A DNA stretch of 64,000 bases from NCBI RefSeq assembly GCF_900169785.1, contig NZ_FWER01000016.1, forward strand, positions 41,686-105,685. Direction: 5' to 3'. Under the pieces are notes generated by a model. That model had not been told where the DNA came from and ran no database searches. It saw only the letters and a program-made list of their open reading frames with translations. The stretch's first letter is position 1. The number at the start of each line of letters is the position of its first letter. Below are positions 10,201 to 17,860 of the stretch, in pieces. The DNA is from Rhizobium sullae. GTDB lineage: Bacteria > Pseudomonadota > Alphaproteobacteria > Rhizobiales > Rhizobiaceae. The translations under genes were made by a program, and so were the position numbers.

Positions 10201-10268
10201 AGGACGAGGCCGCAGCCCTTTGCGAGCAATATCGCTCAGCCGGCGGAAGCTGCCTGATTTCGAAGTAA
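7254..10268 (+). CDS. Large SPOR-domain inner membrane protein with a long acidic Pro/Ala-rich cytoplasmic region
   Basis: The 1004-residue protein has three parts. Residues 1 to about 600 are acidic and rich in Pro, Ala, Val and Glu, with no recognised fold. A single membrane helix lies near 603-623. A Pro/Ala/Thr-rich periplasmic linker then leads to a C-terminal SPOR domain (about 925-1004). SPOR domains bind denuded glycan strands of septal peptidoglycan, so a role at the division site is likely. Gene order argS-SPOR-nagZ-scpAB is common in Rhizobiales. Two adjacent ATGs (7254, 7260) could serve as start; 7254 is given. A terminator follows the gene. Confidence 0.85.
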   Translation: MSMADKQLAYDTRKKTELFDEGDPLAELARIVGFEPRVAANTVPDVPRQEPAFNLEDELLREFERFDAPRPLAALDRPAEPATAEYDYPAADAIVEPEPVDPPVAASLASEGVEVLSAVDWAAPQGSEPVFGGARDLIEELELSIGGPTVQIPQATPAKAPQWSAASIKLPLANFHAARRDEPVEAPVEAVAPIEAVAAPEPVAQVQPIVQPEPVAEPVAFDPAEEFEAAAPQGFPAELDRHDDMVVEEAPVQEMLAPVETPVAMEPSVEAEPFDLVAAATEGVVQADAALTEAPPEDQPIAFDFDDLLADVSRYPVPQRAASAPVEPKAAPFEQWEPLVLTPAVAASVAAPVAVAPAAAAEVPDVAAPARQDADSEDPFAGHDFELDLEGIELELADLDFAEPATAQELAPVVAMEPSAVAVARPVGHAAAVSVYEAPHPVAVESKAAAVDAEEELPFDASMITEADHHPETVEEMHVPSLPPVEQPTPVAPVNDFDFDVDAEIASLFETSTQKAPAAAAPAWAPAAAPAWAPAAAAAVVAAAPAAVRPQAASGSDEFERALEEDFRRSVREPVRRADAPTEVRIQSAAEAEDMGRARSMKRLLAAAALIVVFAGGAYGVYSVVTDGGLGIAGGEPRVIVADKEPVKVVPENPGGKTVPNQDKAVYDRVAGATEAPKQKALVSSDEAPVDVVQRTLTPEVLPEDNDGPIIDNPASTPVGDTQDPRLLPSEDTAENGAAADDGPDGDRPPAVAPRKVRTMVVKPDGTLVAREEPAAPVEEPAIQPPAAATASSGSAASFPASREVASADIRATPVETTTVAPLPAAQQPSTTSLDTSPLEKVAAANPENAKIDQPVRPIQTPPVAEKPADTAPVPTARPAEQPVNVVSTVTEKGNVRPAEQQPKPAEVASVEPAAAKPQPAAPAGGYGMQIASLPSEAEANKSYANLSKKFASVLGGRSFEIRKAEIAGKGTFYRVRIPAGSKDEAAALCEQYRSAGGSCLISK

Positions 10269-10291
10269 GCGGTTGACCGTTCGATCCAGAG

Positions 10292-10316
10292 CGGCGGGCA
10301 CGTCCCGCCGTTTTTT
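10292..10316 (+). terminator. Rho-independent terminator after the SPOR gene
   Basis: A CGGCGGG / CCCGCCG stem with a short GCACGT-type loop is followed by six Ts, 24 bases after the stop codon. Confidence 0.88.
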
Positions 10317-10386
10317 ATGCGCTGCTTTCCTGTGAATGGCGCTTGACCTTACTCGCAATTCCCCGGCAGGCCTCTATGATTCGGAT

Positions 10387-11400
10387 ATGACCGAATCAAA
10401 AGCGATGATCCTGGGCTGTAGCGGCCTGTCACTCACCTCGGAAGAAACGGCCTTCTACAAGGCTGAACGACCTTGGGGCTTCATCCTCTTCGGGCGTAAT
10501 ATCTCCGAGCGGCAGCAGATTGCCGACCTGGTTGCCGAAATGCGTGAAAGCGTCGGCTGGCACGCGCCGGTTCTGATCGATCAGGAAGGCGGCCGTGTGC
10601 AGCGCATCCGCCCGCCGATCCTGCCGCATTATCCCTCCGGGCAGACGCTCGGGGATATCTACCGGCGAGACCGGGAGCAGGGGCTGCGCGCCACCTGGCT
10701 GATGTCGCGGCTGCACGCGTTCGATCTTTTGAAGTTCGGAATCAATGTCGACTGCCTGCCTGTTCTCGACGTCCCGGTGGAGGGCAGCAGCAGCGTCATC
10801 GGCAACCGCGCCTATGGCGGCGATCCGAAAACGGTTGCCGATATGGGACGCGCGGCGGCCGAGGGGCTGAAGGCGGGCGGGGTGCTGCCGGTGATGAAGC
10901 ATATGCCGGGCCACGGCCGCGGCCGCGCCGATTCCCACCACGAACTGCCGGTCGTCACCGCCTCGCGCGATGAACTGGAAGCGCACGACTTCCCACCCTT
11001 CATCGCCATGAAGGACGAGCTTGCGGCCATGACCTGTCATGTCGTCTTTACTGCGATCGATCCGGACAATCCGGCGACGACCTCGCGCAACGTGATCGAC
11101 GGCGTGATCCGCGAGCGCATCGGCTTCGGGGGGCTGTTGCTTTCCGACGATACGTCGATGAACGCATTGGCCGGGACAATCGGTGAGCGTGCTGCGAATA
11201 TCATTGCAGGCGGATGCGATATCGTGCTGCATTGCAACGGGCATATGGACGAGATGCAGCAGGTCGTGGCAAATACGCCGGTATTGGCGGGCGCCTCGCT
11301 GGAGCGCGCGAATGCCGTGCTGGCGGGCTTCCCCGACGCTGATCAGGCAGACGAGGCGGCGATCCGCGCCGAATTCGACGGCATGTTCGCAGCCGTCTGA
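10387..11400 (+). CDS. nagZ: Beta-N-acetylhexosaminidase of peptidoglycan recycling (GH3)
   Basis: The 337-residue protein is a single-domain GH3 enzyme. The diagnostic Lys-His-Met-Pro-Gly-His-Gly motif is at about residues 170-176, followed by the Asp-Ser-His-His loop that carries the NagZ general acid/base His, and Leu-Ser-Asp-Asp-Thr-Ser-Met with the nucleophile Asp. NagZ removes GlcNAc from anhydromuropeptides in the cytoplasm, linking wall recycling to beta-lactamase induction in some bacteria. The ATG at 10387 is chosen over an in-frame start 17 codons earlier because it gives the family's N-terminus. Twenty bases separate it from scpA. Confidence 0.93.
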   Translation: MTESKAMILGCSGLSLTSEETAFYKAERPWGFILFGRNISERQQIADLVAEMRESVGWHAPVLIDQEGGRVQRIRPPILPHYPSGQTLGDIYRRDREQGLRATWLMSRLHAFDLLKFGINVDCLPVLDVPVEGSSSVIGNRAYGGDPKTVADMGRAAAEGLKAGGVLPVMKHMPGHGRGRADSHHELPVVTASRDELEAHDFPPFIAMKDELAAMTCHVVFTAIDPDNPATTSRNVIDGVIRERIGFGGLLLSDDTSMNALAGTIGERAANIIAGGCDIVLHCNGHMDEMQQVVANTPVLAGASLERANAVLAGFPDADQADEAAIRAEFDGMFAAV

Positions 11401-11420
11401 GCGATGGAAGAGAGGCAGCG

Positions 11421-12278
11421 GTGAACACGGTCAAGGGCACAGAGCGGACACAGGCGGCAACGCCGATGGAGAAGCTTTGGCAGGACAACGGCGCCGAACG
11501 CGCCAGCCATGAGCCGGCGCTGGTGATCGACGTCGCCGGCTTCGAAGGTCCGCTCGACCTCCTCCTTTACCTCGCCCGCAATCAGAAGGTCGATCTTTCG
11601 CGCATCTCTGTGCTGGCGCTTGCCGAGCAGTATCTCCAGTTCATCGAAACTGCCCGCCGAATCCGCATCGAGCTTGCCGCTGACTATCTCGTGATGGCGG
11701 CGTGGCTCGCCTATCTCAAGTCCCGGCTGCTGATCCCGCAGCAGGTTAAGGACGATGGTCCCACCGGCGAGGAGATGGCCGCAACGCTTGCCTTCCGCCT
11801 GAAGCGCCTCGAAGCGATGCGCGAGGCTGCAAGCGGGCTCGTCAACCGCAATCGTCTCGGCCGCGATATCTTTGCCCGCGGCGCGCCGGAGCATATTCCA
11901 GACAGACAAAAATCCGCTTACGAGGCAAGCCTTTACGACCTTTTGACCGCCTACGCGTCGCTGCGCCAGCGCCAGGCCGTGACCCAGGTCACGATTGCGC
12001 GCCGCACCGTCTGGTCCCTGACCGATGCCCGCGACCTGCTGACGCGCATGATTGGGGAGGTCAGCGGCTGGACGGCGCTGGAACATTATCTGCTACGGTA
12101 TATGGCATCGCCGGACGAGCGCGTCACGGCAATCGCCAGTGCCTTTGCCGCCTCGCTTGAACTCGTGCGCGAGGGCAAGCTGGAGATCCGCCAGGACGCT
12201 GCCTTCGAGCCGCTCTATCTGCGCCGGGGACCGAAACATGCGACCCTGCAGGTCGTCGAGCAGGAGGGGTCCGCTTGA
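11421..12278 (+). CDS. scpA: Segregation and condensation protein A (kleisin)
   Basis: A 285-residue ScpA with the family hallmark Gly-Phe-Glu-Gly-Pro-Leu-Asp-Leu-Leu-Leu near residue 39 and a C-terminal winged helix. ScpA is the kleisin that bridges SMC ATPase heads and binds ScpB to form bacterial condensin. The start used is GTG at 11421; an in-frame ATG at 11466 would remove a poorly conserved 15-residue leader and is an equally good candidate. The stop overlaps the scpB start by one base, which points to translational coupling. Confidence 0.93.
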   Translation: MNTVKGTERTQAATPMEKLWQDNGAERASHEPALVIDVAGFEGPLDLLLYLARNQKVDLSRISVLALAEQYLQFIETARRIRIELAADYLVMAAWLAYLKSRLLIPQQVKDDGPTGEEMAATLAFRLKRLEAMREAASGLVNRNRLGRDIFARGAPEHIPDRQKSAYEASLYDLLTAYASLRQRQAVTQVTIARRTVWSLTDARDLLTRMIGEVSGWTALEHYLLRYMASPDERVTAIASAFAASLELVREGKLEIRQDAAFEPLYLRRGPKHATLQVVEQEGSA

Positions 12279-12991
12279 TGGATTCCAGAGACTATATTGG
12301 CCGCGACGAAGGCGAGGGCGCTTCCCGGCAAAATTTCCAGGCGGAAATGGAGGCCGAGCGCATCGCGGAGGCTCTGGTCTTCGCCTCCGCGCAACCGGTT
12401 TCCGAAGCTTTCATCGCCGATCGTCTGCCGGGGAATTTCAACGTCCGCGCCGTCATGCTCCGGATCAAGGAGCAATATGCGCCGCGCGGCGTCAACCTCG
12501 TCCAGGTCGATGACGCCTGGGCATTCCGCACCGCAGCCGATCTCTCCTTCGTCATCCGCCGCGACGAGAACGAGGTCAAGAAGCTATCGCGCGCGGCCCT
12601 CGAGGTGCTGGCGATCATCGCCTATCACCAGCCGGTGACCCGTGCCGAAATCGAAGATATCCGCGGCGTGCAGACCTCACGCGGCACGCTGGACGTGCTG
12701 ATGGAAGCAGGCTGGGTGCGTTTCCGCGGCCGCCGCCGCACGCCCGGCCGGCCCGTGACGCTCGGCACGACCCGCGATTTCCTCGATCATTTCGGCCTCG
12801 AGGAACTTCGCGACCTGCCCGGAATCGAGGAGCTGAAGGGTGCCGGCCTTCTTTCCGGCCGCATCCCTGCAAATTTCAATATCCCATCGCCCTTGATGAG
12901 CGACGAACTGACCGAGGACGAGGATCCGATCACGCAGATGGACCTTGAGGAATTGGGCCTTCTCGCCCCGCGCGGCGCCTCCGAAGATTAG
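12278..12991 (+). CDS. scpB: Segregation and condensation protein B
   Basis: A 237-residue ScpB with two winged-helix domains. The core Leu-Glu-Val-Leu-Ala-Ile-Ile-Ala-Tyr motif followed by Pro-Val-Thr-Arg-Ala-Glu-Ile-Glu and the Ile-Arg-Gly-Val stretch are typical. It forms a dimer on ScpA in the SMC complex. The ATG at 12278 shares its A with the scpA stop codon (TGATG). It ends 188 bases before tatA. Confidence 0.93.
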   Translation: MDSRDYIGRDEGEGASRQNFQAEMEAERIAEALVFASAQPVSEAFIADRLPGNFNVRAVMLRIKEQYAPRGVNLVQVDDAWAFRTAADLSFVIRRDENEVKKLSRAALEVLAIIAYHQPVTRAEIEDIRGVQTSRGTLDVLMEAGWVRFRGRRRTPGRPVTLGTTRDFLDHFGLEELRDLPGIEELKGAGLLSGRIPANFNIPSPLMSDELTEDEDPITQMDLEELGLLAPRGASED

Positions 12992-13179
12992 TGTGATCCG
13001 GTCTTTGTTTTGACACCGACGGCGAAAACAATAGAGATCACTATAATTCGATACCCGGACGGCTTGTCATTATGGGCGAACCCGTGACATTAAGCGTCAA
13101 TCCGAGGGGAGTTTTGATGTTGGAAACGATGTCGGAAGCTCTTACATCGAAGGAAGATCGCAACAGGGAGTATGCGTAA

Positions 13180-13371
13180 ATGGGTTCTTTTAGTATGTGG
13201 CACTGGTTGATCGTTCTGGTCATCGTGCTGTTGCTGTTCGGCCGCGGTAAGATTCCGGAGCTTATGAGCGACGTTGCCAAGGGCATCAAGAGCTTCAAGA
13301 AAGGCATCAACGAAGACGAAACGCCGGACACAGCAAAGACCGTCGATCACAAGGCCGACGAAACGAAGTAA
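13180..13371 (+). CDS. tatA: Sec-independent protein translocase subunit TatA
   Basis: A 63-residue protein with one N-terminal membrane helix (about 6-21), the Phe-Gly-Arg-Gly-Lys-Ile-Pro hinge and an amphipathic helix with Phe-Lys-Lys-Gly. TatA polymerises to form the passage for folded twin-arginine substrates. GGGAG lies about eight bases upstream of the ATG. It is the first gene of tatABC. Confidence 0.95.
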   Translation: MGSFSMWHWLIVLVIVLLLFGRGKIPELMSDVAKGIKSFKKGINEDETPDTAKTVDHKADETK

Positions 13372-13373
13372 CA

Positions 13374-13395
13374 CGCCCGGGAACGGGCGGCTTTT
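13374..13395 (+). terminator. Weak intra-operon hairpin between tatA and tatB
   Basis: CGCCCG / CGGGCG with a GGAA tetraloop is followed by GCTTTTG. It sits three bases after the tatA stop and could partly terminate or stabilise tatA mRNA, giving the excess of TatA over TatB and TatC that the machinery needs. Confidence 0.5.
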
Positions 13396-13420
13396 GCCCC
13401 GCTTCCCCCAGGAGCCTTGA

Positions 13421-14047
13421 ATGTTCGATATTGGCTGGACCGAGCTGCTTGTCATCGCGGTCGTGTTGATCGTCGTTGTCGGTCCGAAGGATCTGCCGCC
13501 GATGCTGCGCGCTTTCGGCAAGATGACGCAGCGTGCCCGGAAGGTCGCGGGCGAATTCCGCGCCCAGTTCGACGAGGCGCTGCGCGAAGCGGACCTTGAC
13601 GATGTACGCCAGACGATCAGCGATGCGCAGCGCCTTAATCCGGCAAACAGCCTGCGCGAGGCGATGAACCCGCTTCGCCAGATGGGCAACGACATCAAGG
13701 CTGACCTGCAGAAGGCAACGGCAGTCGAAAACAAGACCGAAGCGCCGCCGGTCAGCGTGCCGGAGCCGTCGATGAGCCTGCCGGAAACGCCGCCTGTCGT
13801 CGCGCCGGCGCCGGAACCCACTGTTGTCGAAAAGCCGAAGGCCGCGCGCAAGCCGCGCGCTGCCGCCGGGAAGGCGCCGCCTGCGGCTGCAATTGCCGCC
13901 GCTCCCGCTGCAAAGCCGAAGCGCGCGGCTGCTGCAAAGACCGTCGCGGCCGCAGCAACAAAGGCTGGGCCGGCCAAACCTGCTCCGGCAGAGAAGACTG
14001 CGGCCGCTTCGAAGAAGACGGCGACCAAGAAGAAGGACGAGGCATGA
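13421..14047 (+). CDS. tatB: Sec-independent protein translocase subunit TatB
   Basis: A 208-residue TatB. The membrane helix at about 4-20, the Gly-Pro-Lys-Asp-Leu-Pro hinge and the long amphipathic helix are followed by an Ala/Lys/Pro-rich tail from about residue 110, which is much longer and more repetitive than in enterobacteria but common in rhizobia. TatB and TatC together form the twin-arginine signal receptor. The stop overlaps the tatC start by four bases. Confidence 0.94.
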   Translation: MFDIGWTELLVIAVVLIVVVGPKDLPPMLRAFGKMTQRARKVAGEFRAQFDEALREADLDDVRQTISDAQRLNPANSLREAMNPLRQMGNDIKADLQKATAVENKTEAPPVSVPEPSMSLPETPPVVAPAPEPTVVEKPKAARKPRAAAGKAPPAAAIAAAPAAKPKRAAAAKTVAAAATKAGPAKPAPAEKTAAASKKTATKKKDEA

Positions 14048-14871
14048 GCGGTGACATTGAAGACAAGCCGCAGCCGTTGATCGAGCACCTGATGGAGCTG
14101 CGCACGCGGCTGATCTGGGCAATCGGCGCGTTCTTTGTCGCCTTCATCGCCTGCTTCATCTTCGCCAAACATCTCTTCAACGCCTTGGTCTACCCTTACA
14201 AATGGGCAGTCATCTGGGCCGGTCTCGATGTGACGAAGGCGCAGCTCATCTATACCGCGCCGCAGGAATTCTTCTTCACTCAGGTAAAGGTCGCGATGTT
14301 CGGCGGCCTTGTGATCGCCTTCCCGATCATTGCCGCGCAGGTCTACAAGTTCGTCGCCCCCGGCCTCTACAAGAACGAGCGTGCGGCCTTCCTGCCGTTC
14401 CTGATCGCTTCGCCGGTCCTGTTTCTGCTGGGTGCATCGCTTGTTTATTTCTTCTTCACGCCGATGGTCATGTGGTTCTTCCTGACTATGCAGCAGGCGC
14501 CGGGAGAGGGCGATGTCGCAATCTCGCTGCTGCCGAAGGTCTCGGAATATCTGAGCCTCATCATGACGCTCGTCTTCTCCTTCGGCCTCGTCTTCCAGCT
14601 TCCGGTCGTCACGACGCTGCTTGCCCGCGTCGGCCTGCTCACGTCGCAGTGGCTCGCCGAGAAGCGCAAGTTTGCGATCGTGCTCGCTTTCGTCGTGGCC
14701 GCCGTGCTGACGCCGCCCGATCCGTTGTCCCAGATCGGCCTTGCACTGCCGACGATCCTTCTCTACGAGATTGCCATCTACGCTGCGCGACTCGTGGAGC
14801 GCCAGCGTTCCCGGCAGGCGGTCGAAGAGGCGGACGGGTCTGCGGACGTTGCCAAGACGGACAGCGTCTGA
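14044..14871 (+). CDS. tatC: Sec-independent protein translocase subunit TatC
   Basis: A 275-residue protein with six hydrophobic helices and the N-terminal His-Leu-Met-Glu-Leu-Arg-Thr-Arg-Leu motif that contacts twin-arginine signals. Later motifs include Phe-Gly-Leu-Val-Phe-Gln-Leu-Pro. It is the core receptor of the Tat translocase in the inner membrane. It starts inside the end of tatB (ATGA overlap); serS follows after 101 bases. Confidence 0.95.
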   Translation: MSGDIEDKPQPLIEHLMELRTRLIWAIGAFFVAFIACFIFAKHLFNALVYPYKWAVIWAGLDVTKAQLIYTAPQEFFFTQVKVAMFGGLVIAFPIIAAQVYKFVAPGLYKNERAAFLPFLIASPVLFLLGASLVYFFFTPMVMWFFLTMQQAPGEGDVAISLLPKVSEYLSLIMTLVFSFGLVFQLPVVTTLLARVGLLTSQWLAEKRKFAIVLAFVVAAVLTPPDPLSQIGLALPTILLYEIAIYAARLVERQRSRQAVEEADGSADVAKTDSV

Positions 14872-14972
14872 ACGGTTCTCCGAAATTCTCTCCTGAACGC
14901 ATGCAGAATATCCGGTCGAGGCCCGGTCAGGCTTTGGCCGGGTCATGTCCTTCGTAACGACCCGGAACGACA

Positions 14973-16256
14973 ATGCTCGATATCAAATGGATCCGTGAGA
15001 ATCCCGAGGCGCTCGATGAAGCACTTGCCAAGCGCGGTGCGGAGCCCCTGGCCCAAAGCCTCATAGCTCTCGACGAGAAGCGCCGCTCCGCCGTGCAGAA
15101 GGTGCAGGACCTGCAATCCCGCCGCAACGCCGCCTCCAAGGAGATCGGCGCGGCGATGGCGCAGAAGAACGGCGAGCTTTCCGAAAAGCTGAAGGCCGAA
15201 GTCGCCGAAATGAAGGTTTCGCTGCCGGCCGCCGAAGAGGACGACCGCCAGCTGACGGCCGAGCTCAACGACGCCCTGGCGCGTATTCCCAACATTCCGC
15301 TCGACGACGTCCCAGTCGGCGAGGACGAGCACGACAACGTCATCGCTCGCACGATCGGCGAAAAGCCGCGCTGGAACCACACGCCGAAGGAACACTTCGA
15401 AATCGGCGAGGCGCTTGGCTACATGGATTTCGAGCGCGCCGCCAAGCTTTCCGGTTCACGCTTCACGGTGCTGACCGGCGCGCTGGCCCGCCTCGAACGG
15501 GCGCTCGGCCAGTTCATGATCGACCTCCATACGAGCGAGCACGGCTATACCGAAGTCAGTTCGCCGCTGATGGTGCGTGACGAGGCGGTGTTCGGCACGG
15601 CACAACTGCCGAAATTCGCGGAAGACCTCTTCAGGACGACGGACGGCCGCTGGCTGATCCCGACGGCTGAAGTAACGCTAACCAATCTTGTCTCGGGTGA
15701 GATTCTCGAGCAGGAAAAGCTACCGCTCCGTTTCACCGCGCTGACCCCGTCCTTCCGCTCGGAAGCCGGTTCGGCTGGGCGCGATACGCGCGGCATGCTG
15801 CGCCAGCACCAGTTCTGGAAATGCGAACTCGTGTCGATCACCGATGCCGAGAGCTCGCTCGCCGAGCACGAACGCATGACAGCCTGCGCCGAGGAAGTTC
15901 TCAAGCGCCTCGGCCTGCATTTCCGCACGATGACGCTCTGCACCGGCGACATGGGCTTCGGTTCGCGCAAGACCTACGATATCGAAGTTTGGCTGCCGGG
16001 ACAGAACGCCTACCGCGAAATCTCGTCCTGTTCGGTCTGCGGCGATTTCCAGGCGCGGCGCATGAATGCGCGCTATCGCGGCAAGGACGATAGGAGCACG
16101 AAGTTCGTTCACACGCTGAACGGCTCCGGCACTGCTGTCGGCCGCTGCCTGATCGCAGTTCTCGAAAACTACCTGAATGAGGATGGGTCGGTCACTATCC
16201 CCGACGCGCTGCTGCCCTATATGGGCGGATTGACGAAGATCGAACGGGCGGCCTGA
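14973..16256 (+). CDS. serS: Seryl-tRNA synthetase
   Basis: A 427-residue class II synthetase. Residues about 1-110 form the long antiparallel coiled coil that grips the tRNA-Ser variable arm. Motif 2 (Phe-Arg-Ser-Glu-Ala-Gly-Ser-Ala-Gly-Arg-Asp, about 257-267) and motif 3 (Gly-Arg-Cys-Leu-Ile-Ala, about 391-396) are intact. It makes Ser-tRNA(Ser) and Ser-tRNA(Sec). surE begins four bases after its stop. Confidence 0.96.
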   Translation: MLDIKWIRENPEALDEALAKRGAEPLAQSLIALDEKRRSAVQKVQDLQSRRNAASKEIGAAMAQKNGELSEKLKAEVAEMKVSLPAAEEDDRQLTAELNDALARIPNIPLDDVPVGEDEHDNVIARTIGEKPRWNHTPKEHFEIGEALGYMDFERAAKLSGSRFTVLTGALARLERALGQFMIDLHTSEHGYTEVSSPLMVRDEAVFGTAQLPKFAEDLFRTTDGRWLIPTAEVTLTNLVSGEILEQEKLPLRFTALTPSFRSEAGSAGRDTRGMLRQHQFWKCELVSITDAESSLAEHERMTACAEEVLKRLGLHFRTMTLCTGDMGFGSRKTYDIEVWLPGQNAYREISSCSVCGDFQARRMNARYRGKDDRSTKFVHTLNGSGTAVGRCLIAVLENYLNEDGSVTIPDALLPYMGGLTKIERAA

Positions 16257-16260
16257 GGCG

Positions 16261-17028
16261 ATGCGCATTCTGCTCACCAATGACGACGGCATCCACGCCG
16301 AAGGTCTCGCGGCACTTGAGCGGATTGCGCGTACCCTTTCCGACGACGTCTGGATCGTCGCGCCGGAAACGGATCAGAGCGGCCTGGCGCATTCGCTGAG
16401 CCTTTCCGAGCCGCTTCGCCTGCGTCAGGTGGCCGACAAGCATTTTGCGCTGCGCGGTACGCCGACCGATTGCGTCATCATGGGCATCAAGCAGGTGATG
16501 GACATCAAGCCTGACCTCGTGCTTTCTGGCGTCAATTCCGGCTCGAACGTCGCCGACGACGTCACCTATTCCGGCACCATCGCCGGCGCCATCGAAGGCA
16601 CGATGCAGGGCGTGCGTTCCTTCGCGCTGAGCCAGGCCTACACTTATTCAGACGGCGCGCGCATCGTGCCGTGGGAAGTCGCCGAGGTTCACGCGCCGGC
16701 GCTGCTTGACAGGCTGATGAAGGTTGACTTGCCTGAAGGCACCTTCCTCAACCTCAATTTCCCGAACTGCCGTCCGGATGAGGTGCAGGGCGCCGAAGTC
16801 ACCGCCCAGGGCAAGCTTGCCTTCAACCTGCAGGTCGACGCGCGCTCCGACGGCCGCGGCTTGCCCTATTACTGGCTGAAGTTCGGCGAGCGTGCCGGCG
16901 CCTTTACCGAGGGCACCGATATTCACGCGCTGAAGCATAATAAGATTTCGGTAACACCTTTGAAACTGGATCTGACCGATTATTCCGTGAAGGACCGCGT
17001 GGTGCGGGCGCTTTCTGGTACGGAGTAG
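16261..17028 (+). CDS. surE: 5'/3'-nucleotidase SurE
   Basis: A 255-residue SurE phosphatase. The metal site is visible as Leu-Thr-Asn-Asp-Asp-Gly (Asp8, Asp9) and Ser-Gly-Val-Asn-Ser-Gly-Ser-Asn (Asn near 96), followed by Tyr-Ser-Gly-Thr-Ile-Ala-Gly-Ala. It dephosphorylates nucleoside monophosphates during stress or stationary phase. The serS-surE-pcm-LysM/M23 order matches the broader bacterial surE-pcm-nlpD arrangement. The next gene starts six bases after the stop. Confidence 0.95.
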   Translation: MRILLTNDDGIHAEGLAALERIARTLSDDVWIVAPETDQSGLAHSLSLSEPLRLRQVADKHFALRGTPTDCVIMGIKQVMDIKPDLVLSGVNSGSNVADDVTYSGTIAGAIEGTMQGVRSFALSQAYTYSDGARIVPWEVAEVHAPALLDRLMKVDLPEGTFLNLNFPNCRPDEVQGAEVTAQGKLAFNLQVDARSDGRGLPYYWLKFGERAGAFTEGTDIHALKHNKISVTPLKLDLTDYSVKDRVVRALSGTE

Positions 17029-17034
17029 GACATT

Positions 17035-17688
17035 TTGACGGCACGGCTGGTCGAGAAGGAAGGTTTTGCAGCACTTGTCCTGAGGCTGCGGGCGGAGGGG
17101 ATATCGGACATCGACCTCCTGACCGCCGTCGAGCAGACGCCGCGCACGCTCTTCGTGCCGCCGCAATTTGCCGACGATGCCTATTCCACCCGGACGATCC
17201 CGATCGAGTGCGGCTCGTTCCTGGAGGGCGTCGATCTCGCTGTCCGTATCCTTTATCTTTTGAAGGTGAAGCCCGGCCAGCGTGTGCTGGAAGTGGGTAC
17301 CGGCAGTGGTTTCACCGCAGCTGTCATCGGCCGCATTGCCGAGCGCGTTTTGACGATCGACCGCTACAAGACGCTGACGGCCAATGCGCAGCGCCGCATG
17401 GATCAGCTCGGCCTTCGCAGCGTCATCGTCCGCCAGGCCGACGGCAGCAATGGCCTGCAGGGCGAGGGGACTTTCGACCGCATCCTTGTTACAGCCGCTT
17501 TCAATTCCATGCCGCGCTTTTATGCGGACCAGCTCGTCTCCGGCGGTTCGATGATCGCACCGCTGATGATGTCCGAGGACCAGTGCCGCATGGTGCGGCT
17601 GACGAAGACCGGCAGCCGTTTCGAGCGCGAAGAGCTTTTCGACGTGCCCTATCTGTCGATCGTGCCGAGACTGGCTTCCCAGCTCTGA
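17035..17688 (+). CDS. pcm: Protein-L-isoaspartate O-methyltransferase
   Basis: A 217-residue methyltransferase with SAM motif I Glu-Val-Gly-Thr-Gly-Ser-Gly at about 86-92 and the PCMT pre-motif Gly-Ser-Phe-Leu near 60. It repairs isoaspartyl residues in aged proteins. The start is a TTG at 17035, six bases after surE; no ATG or GTG upstream in frame lies outside surE, and the next Met would remove conserved sequence. The usual Pcm motif Ser-Gln-Pro-Tyr is less clear, so a divergent substrate range is possible. Confidence 0.87.
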   Translation: MTARLVEKEGFAALVLRLRAEGISDIDLLTAVEQTPRTLFVPPQFADDAYSTRTIPIECGSFLEGVDLAVRILYLLKVKPGQRVLEVGTGSGFTAAVIGRIAERVLTIDRYKTLTANAQRRMDQLGLRSVIVRQADGSNGLQGEGTFDRILVTAAFNSMPRFYADQLVSGGSMIAPLMMSEDQCRMVRLTKTGSRFEREELFDVPYLSIVPRLASQL

Positions 17689-17860
17689 CGGGCATTCCCT
17701 CGGCATTTTCCGGGTGTCGGGCGTCTGCGATTTCTCACCCGCAAAACTATGGTTATCAATTCCTCAAAAAAATCGCACTGATTCCAGCGCTTTAACCGGG
17801 TGGTAACACTAACGCGCTTTAATATGCCCACGAATGGTTGAGTTATGAGTGGGTCGAGTC

